A DNA stretch of 64,000 nt. It comes from Ricinus communis. Lineage: Eukaryota > Streptophyta > Magnoliopsida > Malpighiales > Euphorbiaceae. The notes beneath the pieces are model-generated. The model did not search any database. It was given only the letters and a program-made list of their open reading frames with translations, and was not told the origin of the DNA. The position numbers were made by a program, and so were the translations under genes. This document shows, one piece after another, positions 48,362 through 59,188 of the stretch; the stretch's first letter is position 1; each line of letters starts with the position of its first letter. The DNA lies in assembly GCF_019578655.1 (NCBI RefSeq), contig NC_063258.1, forward strand, positions 4,633,283-4,697,282, written 5' to 3'.

Positions 48362-50742
48362 TTAAATTACAGTATTATAGGATGCATTATTACCTATATT
48401 TGAGTTTTTTTAAAGCTATGATTTGGCAAAATTGTTATTCCTAACTTCAATTTTTCCTTTTATAATTCATATGCTCGTCTAAAAGCATTATTATAATCTT
48501 AAATTCTTCTGTGCTAATAAAAGAAGAATATCTTTAAGCAATAAAATTTATTGTATTAAAAAATCTAATCGCATCATAATTCATGTAGTAATATGACTTT
48601 TAGTTATTTTCTATCATAATTCTTGCAGTAATACAACTTTTGGTAAATTACAACATATAAAAAGTGTGAAGGGGATAGACAAATTTACCAAAAGACCTTA
48701 CTTATTGAATTAATTTGGTCTTTTATTAATTTAATTTAATAATAAATAATATTATTAATTTATTAAGTATAAGTCTAATTTTAACTTTATTAGGATTTTC
48801 AACCATTCTATTCTTAAAAGTCCAGAAAGGAACAAAGTAGAATTCTTTTATGAGAATAACTTTAGCCAAAGATTTGTTTTAGGCTTTTCTTTACTAATTA
48901 TATATTATTAATAAAGATTCTAATTACCTTCCCAAACGGAGAAAATAACCGGTAAAGGGCAGCAATTCTGTCACTTAATTTCTCCTTCCTCACCTGGTCA
49001 AAATTAGAAAAGAAACAAAATATTAAGTTATTAGCATCAAGATTTTCTTTTTGGATTCGTGCTCCTTCCTCCCACCTGTAAACTATTGATTGTCCATTTT
49101 ATATGCAATAAAATAATTATCAGGATCATGTCAAATATAACATGTGAGTAAATAAGAGTTTCTTTCTTTTTGTTTTGCCTTGTTTCTTATCCATTGTATT
49201 CTTTTTCTTTTCTTTTTTTTTTTTCTAAAAAAAAAAGAAATTTGTTTTTTTTTTTTATTTCCAACCTTCTAATCCTATTTCTATATAAACTTTATTCGTA
49301 TACTAGGACCATCTATTATATTTCTAATAAATTATATTAAATTAATAAAAGACTGCATTCCTAAATTTAATATAATTAATTAGTAATTAATTTAATTCAA
49401 TTTTAATTCTAGTATTATTTCATATACATTTCTAATCTTATAAGTATATTAATCAACTAATATATCATTATATGTATATATATTTATGATAAATATGTGT
49501 CAATCATTCAATGTCAATGTGTAAGTTACTCGTATATGTGTGTTCCTTTCCGATTCATTATGGTGTATATACATGTATATATGTAAGAATTATCCTCATT
49601 TTCCTCAATAAAAAGGACCTATAATTGGTTATCTCAGTTAAGTCAAAGGAGTTAAACCTGCATTAATCTGTTTTACCCTATGTTTCCACTTTTATTTTTG
49701 TGCTATTCTTGTTTTTGCTTTGCGAGCTCGCTTAAACAATCGAAATTTTTTAATCTCTCCTGAGGGAGACAGGTTCATTGTTTTCTTAAGGAAAAATAAA
49801 AGAATATAGTAGTAGTACTACTATTACTACTAATAATAATAGAAGTGGTAGTAATTGATTTAGGTTAGTTTTAAGTTGATCTAATTCTAATCCTAATCCT
49901 AATTTAAATACAATCTAAGATTATTTAAACTATTCAATATTAATTTTTCAATTAAAATACATAGTGCAAATTTATTATTGTGGTTGAAATAATTATTTTA
50001 AGAACTATCAAACGCCTATATATTTTTTCATTCTTTGCCTTCTAATTCTAAATATCACGTGAATCATGCGTGGATAAAAAAAATTAAATGAATACCAATA
50101 ATATATTGTATATGTAATTAAATATTAAAATATTTGCTAATTAGGTATGAAAGTATGATACTTTTAGATGAAAAAATAATTTTATACAAAATTAATTAAG
50201 AAATTAACAATACTGAGATGAAACACAATAAAAGAAAATTTTGTTCTTATAAGAAATATTTTCCAAACAATAAATTCAAATACTTTTAAATTAACTTTTG
50301 TTAGAATAAGAAATTAATGTTAAATTAAATAATCCTAATTATAATCTCATATAAACTAATAACAAAATTTAAGAGATAAACACTAGAGGGCACATTTATT
50401 AAGCAGTAAATATTATCTAAACTCTAAAAATTATGGCAAATTTATTATTAGCTTTAAAAAAGAGTAAATGTTTTTATTAATAGTAAATGGGTTCTTCTAT
50501 TTATAAAAACAATAAAATTTAGAAAAATAAATTATAATTTGATAAATTTTTATCTTAATCAAATCTAATAATTTAATTAATGAATTTACAAATATAATAT
50601 GTTGGTCAATCTATTTAAAAATAAAGAGTAAAATTTAGATTAATATTGTAGTGTAAGAATTAATGCTAAACCTTTTTATGACTTTGAATTTTAACAATAA
50701 TTACATTTTAATTTATGAGCAACAACAAATTTCAGTTACTAA

Positions 50743-50780
<38 letters not shown>

Positions 50781-51182
50781 CATTATTATTATTATGAAAT
50801 TGAAAGGATTACAAATAAATTTACTATAAATCATTGCATATATTTTATTATGATTGATTAAATTATAATTTATTAATTGTGTCAATTGATAATAGATATT
50901 TATAATTATTTATTATATACTAATTTACATTAATTATACTATTTGTTGGACTCTTTAACCTAAAATTTTAATTCATTGCGGATTTTATTAAATTAATTAA
51001 CAAAAAGGAGAATAATAGACAATCAAAATTTGATGAAACATAGGGTTTTTATGAGAATGGTAACATATATTTAAGTGAAATTTCAATTTAACAAATAGTT
51101 AGCGTACTAATTTTTATTTTCTTGTATTAAATGAATAATAACAAATCCAAATATTAAATTGACGTGCATAAAAGATGTTGAG
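48362..51182. other. Gene-free AT-rich intergenic DNA
   Basis: Nothing coding was recognised in 2.8 kb. It contains poly(A/T) tracts near 49210-49255 and an ATT microsatellite. Confidence 0.6.
50743..50795. repeat. (ATT)n microsatellite
   Basis: About 53 bp of ATT trinucleotides with one interruption (cattatt). Confidence 0.95.
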
Positions 51183-51600
51183 TGGAAGTATCTATATGAT
51201 TGTAATTATTAAAAGAGATCTCACCTCTTCATGGCAGCTGCACCAATCAGCTTCTAATAGTAATAACAACTTGGACGACATGCATTCTTGTGTTTCAGCA
51301 AGGTAACTAAATCCACAATCTCCGACTTCACAACCATGCAACGGCCTTCCCATACTATCCATAGCATAGAGTCAAATGAGTGAAGCATCATTGGAAGTAT
51401 CTATGGTTGTAATCATTAAAAGAACTCTCACCTCTTCATGGCAACTGCATCAATCAGCTTCTAATAGTAATAACAACTTGGACCACACACATTCTCTTCT
51501 TCAGCAAGTTGTAAACTGAATCCACATTCTCTGACTTCAGAACCACACAACGGCCTTCCCATACTGTCCACAGCATAGAAGTCAAATGAGGCTGTGGTAT
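51183..51600. repeat. 209-bp tandem duplication of the TNL gene 3' end
   Basis: Two copies, 51183-51391 and 51392-51600, each begin tggaagtatctat and run through the 3' untranslated region into the last coding bases of the TNL gene. The outer copy still encodes an altered tail on the minus strand (AMDSMGRPLHGCEVGDCGFS against AVDSMGRPLCGSEVRECGFS) and lies downstream of the gene's own stop, so it is not translated as part of it. Confidence 0.85.
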
Positions 51601-54600
51601 GACAGCTTTTATTCTGCCAATCATCTCCTTGAGATTCCATTAAATTGACACGGTGATTATAACTCAGGAAGACATGATCAGACCCTAAAATTCTGGAGTT
51701 ATTCCAATGGCCAGAATGACCATGAAAAATGATGAATTCCTGTTGCAAAGAAATACTGTCTCCATGCATGGCTCTTAATTTGATTGTGCATTTAACAAGA
51801 AAACCATGATTATCAAGGCAATCCTTGAATCCAATAACAGCTGCCAGTGCAAATCCCCTAAACTGGCTGTTGGACCAATGCACAGGAAGCTGAACAGTCA
51901 ATAAAGACCCTGCACTTTGATGACTAATTTGCTCTGGGATTTTACTTCCAGGAAAACAAATACCAGCAGAAGGTAGAAGACCAGACTCCTGTATCATGAA
52001 AATCAACAAGTTCAATTAGAGAAGAATGAAGGTCCATTTTCATTATATTATTTATCAATTGAAGACAGAGAGAGAGAGAGAACCTGAAGGTCTATAAATT
52101 GACTGTTCAGAAAGGCACTCAAATTCAGTTTGAAGCAATTTGTAAACAAGAACATAGGACGGTTCCACTCTGACACTGTGAAACTTGATGGAATCGATAC
52201 ACTTTCTAGTGATGTACAATCATGTGCATTTACGTATTCTATATGCGATGGTAGCTCTGGCAAAGAACGGAGATTACTGCAGGAACTTATGTCAAGTAAT
52301 TTCAGATGAAACAGTTGCCTGATGTCCCCAGGTATGTTAGAAAAATTATTTCCACGAAGGTCTAAATGCTCTAACGAGGATAACCGAGAAAAACTGCTGG
52401 GGATTTTATACAAATTACAGTCGCTAAATGACAAGATTTTAAGATTATCCAATTCTCTAGTCTTGGGTACCTCTCTAATAGCTGTTCCATCCAACCTAAG
52501 AATCTCAAGCTTCTTCATAGGCTCCAAAATCTCAGGAAAATTCTCCAGCTTTGAACATCCAGAGAGACTAAGGGTTTTAAGGGATTTCAATTTACAAATT
52601 CCAAAAGGTAGTGCATTCAGCCTTTTGCAATTACTGAGATTCAAACAATCAAGTTTGCTGATGTACTGAATTGATTGGGGAAGTTCTCTAATTGCAGTCC
52701 CGTTCAGCAATAAACTTTTTATATTAGGTGAGATTGCCCTGAGTATCTTGAGCCTTGAGCAGCCAGAGAGATTAAGCATCTCGAGAGATGTCATATCCAT
52801 TGTGATTGAAAGAGACTTTAGTTTAACGCAGTCTTTCAAATTAAGGACTGTAAGCTTGTTCAGTTGTTGAATAGAAGAGTGAACTTCAGATAAAGATGAA
52901 CAGCCTTCAAGGATTATATGCTCAAGTTTTGGGGCCAGTGAACAGTCTGGTATTTTCACCAAGTATTTGGAGTGACCTAAGTTGATTCGCTTTAAATTCT
53001 CAAGGCACTGTAACAAAAGTGATATCATAAAATTAAATTAATATTATCCTATTTCAGAATTATTTCAAGAAAAAGGATATATCAATTATCATATTATACC
53101 TTAGCTCCTTCCCAAAGCAGCTCAAGTTTGCTATGGCACAAGATAAGTTCAACAAGCTGCCTTGGTTCAAAGTTTGATGGCAGGGAGTTCAGTGGATACC
53201 TATCCCAATGAAGCAGTCTTAGACTAGCAGGAAGATAAGCAAGGCCTTCCAAAGCATACAATTTGCTGTCATCTTCCCAGTATTTAGAAAAGGGAGTATA
53301 GAATTTCAGAAACTTAAGATTCCCCATCCTTGTGAATGAGTCAGAGCTTAGGCACAACTTGTGTATCTTCGACAAATCTAGGTTTATACCTCTCACTGCT
53401 CCAGTCCCCTAAGAGCAACAGCAAAGGGTAAGTTTAACATAATGCAAATCAAACTCACAAATATTCTTAGATACGTGCAAAAATGGATGATGTAAATATC
53501 TAATATCCTATAGGATTTGACAATATTCTTAGACCTCAAATGCTAAAATGGTTGATGAAAAGGTCTAACATTTAGCCTTTTACCTTATTACTGGTCAATA
53601 CATGATAGATTTCCTCATGGTTCCATAACCTGCTACGGCTGCCTGGCTCATAAATGGATTCTTGGCGAACAATTTCCCAACCCATTTCTTGCACCAAATT
53701 ATGCATTTCCAGCCTTTTATCTGAAATAGATATGAGAGACTTACCAATGAGACGAGCAATTCCAATATCTGCATAAAAGCCAGAGTCATAAAGGATTTCT
53801 TTCACATGATCTATGCCTTGACCCCTGAAGAAACAAGCGATATCAAGAAATATATCCTTATCAAGGTCATCCAGTCCATAATAACTTATTTGCAGCACCT
53901 CCTGAACCTCTGAGTTAAGAGGACTTTCCAATCTATGCAATATACTTTCCCATTGTTCTATGCTCCTGGTGCATAGATGAGAACCACAAATTTTAAGAGC
54001 CAGTGGAAGCCCCTTAGCATATTGTAGGACCCTATTTGACAGATTCCAATAAGCTTCTGTTGGCAAGCTCTGTTCAAAAGCATAGTGAGAAAAGAGCTGC
54101 AGCGATTCATGGTTGTTTAATCCTTTAACCTCATATATACTGTCCACTCCACAATATTGAAGGACCTGCTTATCCCTTGATGTTACAATGATTCTACTTC
54201 CAGGTCCAAACAAATTAAGCCCTCCAGTTAAAGAGCTTAAATCCATTAAATTATCCACATCGTCAAGAACAACAAGAACCTTTTTATTCCTCAGCCTCTT
54301 TATGATAAAAGAAGACATCACATCTACAGTATCTGCGCTGATATTTTCACCTCCTGAAATTTCACAAAGAAATTCTCTTTGCAGATTAAGAAGTCCAGTT
54401 TTTCCTATTTTTTCCCTGATATTTCCCAAAAAGCAGCGATTTTCAAAGCTCCCACTCATTTTGTTAAAAATAACTCGAGCAATGGTTGTCTTACCGATAC
54501 CGCCCATCCCCCATATTCCTACAGTTCGATTATCAAATGATCCCAGGCACAACAATGTTTCCAGTTGCTTAACATGCGAATCCATTCCAATTAAACCATC

Positions 54601-56133
54601 AAGATTACTTGATAGCTGATGCAATCTCTTCAAAATATAATTCACAATGTCATTGATGACTAATGATTCAGGCCTGATACAAAAGAATACTAGTAAGTGA
54701 AAACAGACCACTTCAAATACCCTTTTCTTTCCCTTATTGGGATAAGTAGAAAAGAGGAACACTCCTTCCAGACTAAGTTAGCAATTTAACTACTTCATGC
54801 AGAATAATTTGGGCACAAAGTTCTCAACCTTTAACATATGATATCCAATCTGCTTATATTTTATGGTATCAAAACCTGTTCATTCTATCTACATTTTTAT
54901 CAATCCTCATAGAAGGGATCAAGAGGGGATTAGCTATAGTTAATTGATGCAGTAACTGAGAAACATTCAAATTTCTCCATAAAGGGAAGGAAAATCCATT
55001 AAAGTTTCCACAACAAACTCAAAACAGCATTTCTGAAAGCAAATTGCAAATGACCACATTTTCAAACCAGAAAAAATTCGTGGTCAAAGCAAGACTCAGT
55101 TTACAAAATAAAAATGAATCGGAGAGTAATATGTTAACATTAAATAAATTATGAAAAAAAATGTCACAAAGTTCATTAGGCAACAAAGGTTATTGATTTG
55201 TTTGATTTGATTAATTGGAAGAAAGAAGATCAAAATCCTAGCACAAACAAGAGTCTGAGTTATTCTCGGCCTCTTGGCTTATTGACCAAGATACTTTAGC
55301 TATGTTTTCTTCTTTTCCAGAATTGAAAAAATGATGTTTTCCTTAAGTCTTAGAGGTGGAGAGACTAGCAACAATCGTATTAGTTAGCTATATTTTGTTC
55401 TATGTTTTCTTAGTTTGAGAGGCGAAGACTCCAACAACAATTTTATTAGACATATATAATTGAAACCAAGAAATTGAAAGAGGGGCAAGAATCTTGATTG
55501 TCATAGACTTTATCAAACAGTTTTGCCCATCTGCTATGATGTGAGAATGGGAGATTTCTTATCCAATTTTTCTTTAAATCTGCTCGAATTAATTGTTAGA
55601 TTTTAAGTTTAAAATGATGAAGGAAAATAAATAAATTTTAAAGAGCAAAGAAATTACCGAGTATCCCCTAAAACCCATCCGCTATAATTGGCAGCTTCAG
55701 CCAAAGCAGTCCTCCAACGCGAAACCTTGTCTGTAAAATCAATTACATGTCTAGAGAACGCTTCCCCAAATGCCCCACTCTGTTTCCGCACTTCGCGCGG
55801 ATCTACTTCATAAAACACTGGTAATACAATTTGCCCCATCGTTTTCCTGCATTCTAAAATCTTCACCAGTTCATCCAAACACCAAGGTGAAGCTCCGTAG
55901 TTTTTCGAGAATATGACTATCGAAGTCCTTGATGCTTCAATTGATTTATGCATAGTTGCAGTTATTTCCTCTTGTCTCTTCAACCCAATATCAAGGAAAG
56001 TACTGATTCTTTCTCGGCATAGAGCCGCATAGAGATGGCTTACAAAGCTATTTCGAGTGTCTGTACCTCTGAAACTGAGGAAGACGTCATACTTAATCCG
56101 TTGGGCAGTGGAGGACGGAATCGCCGATGCCAT
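51461..56133 (-). CDS. TIR-NBS-LRR (TNL) immune receptor with C-JID, five exons, intact
   Basis: Exons 56133-55658, 54673-53584, 53408-53100, 53007-52084 and 51988-51461 all have GT-AG borders and join to 3327 nt (1108 residues). TIR: YDVFLSFRGTDTR (15-27) and SPWCLDEL with catalytic Glu88. NB-ARC: RPESLVIND from 159, P-loop GMGGIGKTT (about 214-222), kinase-2 KVLVVLDDVD, RNBS-B GSRIIVTSRD, GLPLAL, and MHN at 482-484 in place of MHD. LRR: exons 3 and 4 with about a dozen repeats (LEMLNLSGCSRLKIL, LKTLSLSGCSKLENFPEIL). C-JID: exon 5 with GICFPGSKIPEQISHQ, the post-LRR domain that contacts effectors in resolved TNL resistosomes. It is a cytosolic/nuclear sensor expected to oligomerise on ligand binding and turn on TIR NADase signalling through EDS1. 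A single W-box-like TTGACC lies on the coding strand about 125 bp upstream. Confidence 0.95.
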
Positions 56134-56264
56134 TTTTGCTTCAAAATCAACTCTTACTGTTCCTGATATTTTATATTATTTTCTGTTTTCGCAGTGCAAC
56201 TTAATTTATTTATTTATTTGTCAAAATATTCATCTTATATATTCTTCGGACAAAGGGTCAACTT

Positions 56265-56450
56265 GCCCCCTCACTTATGTACAAAGATCAAGTGATATCC
56301 AATTTAAACTTTTTTAGCAAATATCTCTATAAATTTATGTCAAATTTTCAAATATATCCAATTTAATATTTTCCAGCAAATAGCCTTCTAAACTTGTATT
56401 CAAATATCAAATACGTCTAATTTAAAATTTTTAGAAAGTAAAATAACATT
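56265..56450. repeat. Short tandem repeat, about three units of 65-75 bp
   Basis: The phrase aatatatccaatttaa..ttttagcaaatag..ctaaacttgtattcaaat recurs about three times with divergence, just upstream of the TNL gene. Similar phrases occur in plant MITE termini. No inverted partner was pinned down. Confidence 0.45.
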
Positions 56451-56728
56451 ATATTTTTAATTTTTAATGAATTATAAATATTAAAAATAATATTTAGTGC
56501 CATATATAAGAGTGTATTTAGTAAAATAAAAAATTAAAGATTAAATAAGTCAAATTTTTATTTTCTTAATAAATAGACATATAACTTATTATTTTTAGGT
56601 CAATTATAAATTTTAAATTTTACTAAATACGCTCTTATATAACGCATCATTTTCCCTATTAATATAAGATAACGAATACAACTTTAAAATTAAACTCATT
56701 GTGACTAGCGGTATCAATTTATTCATTT
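56451..56728. other. AT-rich TNL upstream region, nothing recognised
   Basis: No reading frame or element was recognised. The last ten bases (56719-56728) are the left target duplication of the SINE. Confidence 0.5.
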
Positions 56729-56905
56729 GTTACATTTGAGCCATAGCTTAAGTAGTAAGAGGGATTGCTCTTGGGAGGTGGAGATCTTGAATTCAAGCCC
56801 CACTTTTGCATTAAGTGAGATTTCACCTTTTATGCGAGTATAAAGGGATGACTATCCTGTTGTCTAGCCTACAGCCTATTGGGCCTTCTATGAATAAAAA
56901 AAAAA
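56729..56905 (+). mobile_element. tRNA-derived SINE with target-site duplication
   Basis: About 177 bp with an A-box-like tagcttaagtagtaag, a B-box-like cttgaattcaagcccc (compare GGTTCGAATCCC) and a terminal A-run. It is bracketed by the perfect 10-bp duplication ttattcattt (56719-56728 and 56906-56915). This is the structure of a retroposed pol-III SINE. It is non-coding and relies on LINE machinery. Confidence 0.8.
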
Positions 56906-56958
56906 TTATTCATTTACTTAACTAACTAATAACAACTTAAAATACATAAGAAAAATTT

Positions 56959-57024
56959 AATCTATAAGTTTAACTAGATATCTAAATAAATTAATCTATA
57001 AGTTTAACTAGATATTTAAATAAA
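56959..57024. repeat. 33-bp tandem duplication
   Basis: Two copies of taatctataagtttaactag plus atatctaaataaa follow each other with one substitution. Confidence 0.85.
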
Positions 57025-57289
57025 CTATAACTAATTTATTTTTAGATAGAGCCAAATTGAGTGTGCAAAAAGTTAAGTACCAAAATTAAATTGTATGAAA
57101 ACTTAGGAGGCTAAGTGAATTTACATAAAAAATTTATAGTAAAATAACTTTATTTCATTAAAGAGTGTACATCAAGTTTCTCTCTAAACTTACAGCCATC
57201 CCATCGTATATTATGTCATGTTTTCGGGTCCCCAAGTCTCTTTGTGAGAATCTTAATTCAATGTTAGCCAGTTCAGGACATTGAAGGTA

Positions 57290-58770
57290 GACAATTATGC
57301 CTTGACAGTTGGCAATCCCTCTCAAAACCAAAAGCTTTAGGGGGCTGGGGTTTCGAAATTTTAATAAATTCAACCTGGCTTTATTAGCTAAGCAGGCATG
57401 GAATCTAATCACCAAACCGCAATCCCAATGGGCTATGCTCAGGAGAAGCTTATATTTTCCTAATGGGGACTTTTGGACAGCGAAACAAGGATCCATGCCC
57501 TCATGGGGGAGGAGAAGTTTACTTGCTGCTGGGAAGGTTTTATCCCTGGGTGCTAGAATGCAGGTTCGTGATGGAGCAACATGTTTCGTGTGGAAGGATC
57601 CCTAAATCCCATCCCTACCTGGCTTTAGGTTGTTCTCCCCACTCCCTCCTGGCCTTCAATTTATGAGAGTCTAGGAATTACTTTCTCCTTATGGTTGGAA
57701 TGTCAATAGAGTATCTAATCTAGTCTCACAAATGGAATTTGAGGGGCTTTAGAGACCATTGGATATAGCATGCAAACAAATATGGGTTATTCACTGTGAA
57801 ATCAACTTATTTCCTTCTCCAGCTCCGTGACAATGATAACGACAATCGCTTATCCCCATCCAACATGATGGATCAAGATTTTTGGAGGAAATCCTAGCGT
57901 GTTAACCTCCCATCAAAACTTAAAGCCTTTTTCTGGAGGTTGGTGAGAGGGAAACTTCCAGTTAATGAGGTCCTCTCCAAGAGAAGAATTATAAAGGACC
58001 TTCATTGCCCTCTATGTTTAAACGAGGTTGAGTCGGTTGAGCATTCACTGATCCTCTGCCCTATTGTGCAACAAGTGTGGTTTAGTTTTGGGGTAGGGTG
58101 CTCTCCTGAGGTACACGGATTTCCTTCTATGCTCAGGTGGTGGGAAGCTATTCTAGAGAACTGAGCTAGAACCAATACGAATTTTATCATAAAAAGTGTT
58201 TGCATTTGCTGGGCCATCTAGAAAGGCAGAAATGACTATTCAATAGAGAAAAGCTTTGACCCAATTGACATAGCAGCTAAAGCAACACAAACTGGGGGCT
58301 GGATATTGTTCCTTGTTTATGCCGAACTTAGATTTCAACAATTTCTATCCCAGGTTGCATCATACGGCCTAGACGGAGTCCTCTGCTGATTATCAAATCC
58401 ATGTTGCCGTTAAAGAGCTAAGACTGCTAACCAGTTTGGTGCTGCTACCCTCATCCTCAATCAAAATGGTGATTTGATTGATGGAGCGGCTTCTGTGAAA
58501 AGCTCTTATTCTGCACTTGCTGCTGAAGCCGATGCTGTTAACCAAGCTTTCAAGCTGGTTGAGGAGGTTGGAACTCGAAATTTTATATTCTACACCCCCA
58601 ACAAACGATTTAGAGCTGCTAAATGAGTTGTTAAACAAATTGGTTTTTGGTAGTCTTCCTTTTTCTTGGGTGATAATTCGCCTGAACTTTTATGTATTTT
58701 ATCTTCTCACTAATATTATTCTCATTCTGACCAAAAAGAAAAAAAGAAAAAGAACAGCCAAAAATTTAAG
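57290..58770 (+). pseudogene. 5'-truncated LINE remnant (RT tail, zf-RVT, RNase H)
   Basis: Three blocks on the plus strand match the C-terminal half of plant L1-type LINE ORF2. The first is the post-RT block (57340-57600, FRNFNKFNLALLAKQAWNLI and FPNGDFWTAKQGSMPSWGRR). The second is the zf-RVT domain (57900-58110, KAFFWRLVRGKLPVNEVL, then CPLCLNEVESVEHSLILCPI with its Cys/His pattern intact). The third is an RVT_3 RNase H (58420-58600, GDLIDGAASVKSSYSALAAE). Frameshifts and stops separate them. It ends in an A-rich tail (58730-58760). The endonuclease and RT core are missing, as usual for 5'-truncated LINE insertions. Confidence 0.85.
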
Positions 58771-59188
58771 GTTTTAGATAAATTGGCACTAAAAGGGAGG
58801 TAGGGGTGAATTAGGCCTATTTGTAAAGTTCGAGGGGTAAATCGGACTTTATTCCAATAACATCTCACGCTCACACGACACAAAAAGACGTAATATGTAT
58901 ATGACTACTTTTTGACGGTGTTTTGGTCGGTGAGTTAGACTCCCACCCACACACATTCGTTCATTCTCTCTCTCCTGACAGCTTCAAATTTCCGCTATCA
59001 ACGCCCCTCTTTCTGTTTTTTTTTTTTTTTTTTTTTTGACCTTTCCACTTTGTTACTCTCACTTTCTGTTCCTTTGTGTTTTTTTTTTTTTTTCTTGAAA
59101 CTTTGAAGTCCAAATACATAAGCTCTTGAATTTAGAAAGTAGAGTAAAAATTTAACAGTGCGAGGGTGAGAGTGAGAGTGTGAGAGAG
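58771..59188 (+). promoter_or_regulatory. Promoter and 5' leader of the transporter gene
   Basis: The region before the transporter start has CT-rich tracts (tctctctctcc near 58967) and T-runs (59018-59037, 59080-59092), then a GA-rich leader (gtgagagtgagagtgtgagagag) running into the ATG. CT/GA-rich leaders are common in broadly expressed plant genes. No TATA box was assigned. Confidence 0.45.

Noticed and set aside
52322..52669. Plus-strand frames opposite the TNL gene, including 54188-54619
   Set aside because: Antisense shadows of the LRR and NB-ARC exons.
56256..56261. W-box (TTGACC on the minus strand) upstream of the TNL gene as a regulatory feature
   Set aside because: A single hexamer is expected often by chance; mentioned in the gene entry but not called as a site.
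56735..56810. Possible tRNA gene
   Set aside because: The A/B-box-like sequence has no cloverleaf and is followed by an A-tail between target duplications, so it is a SINE.
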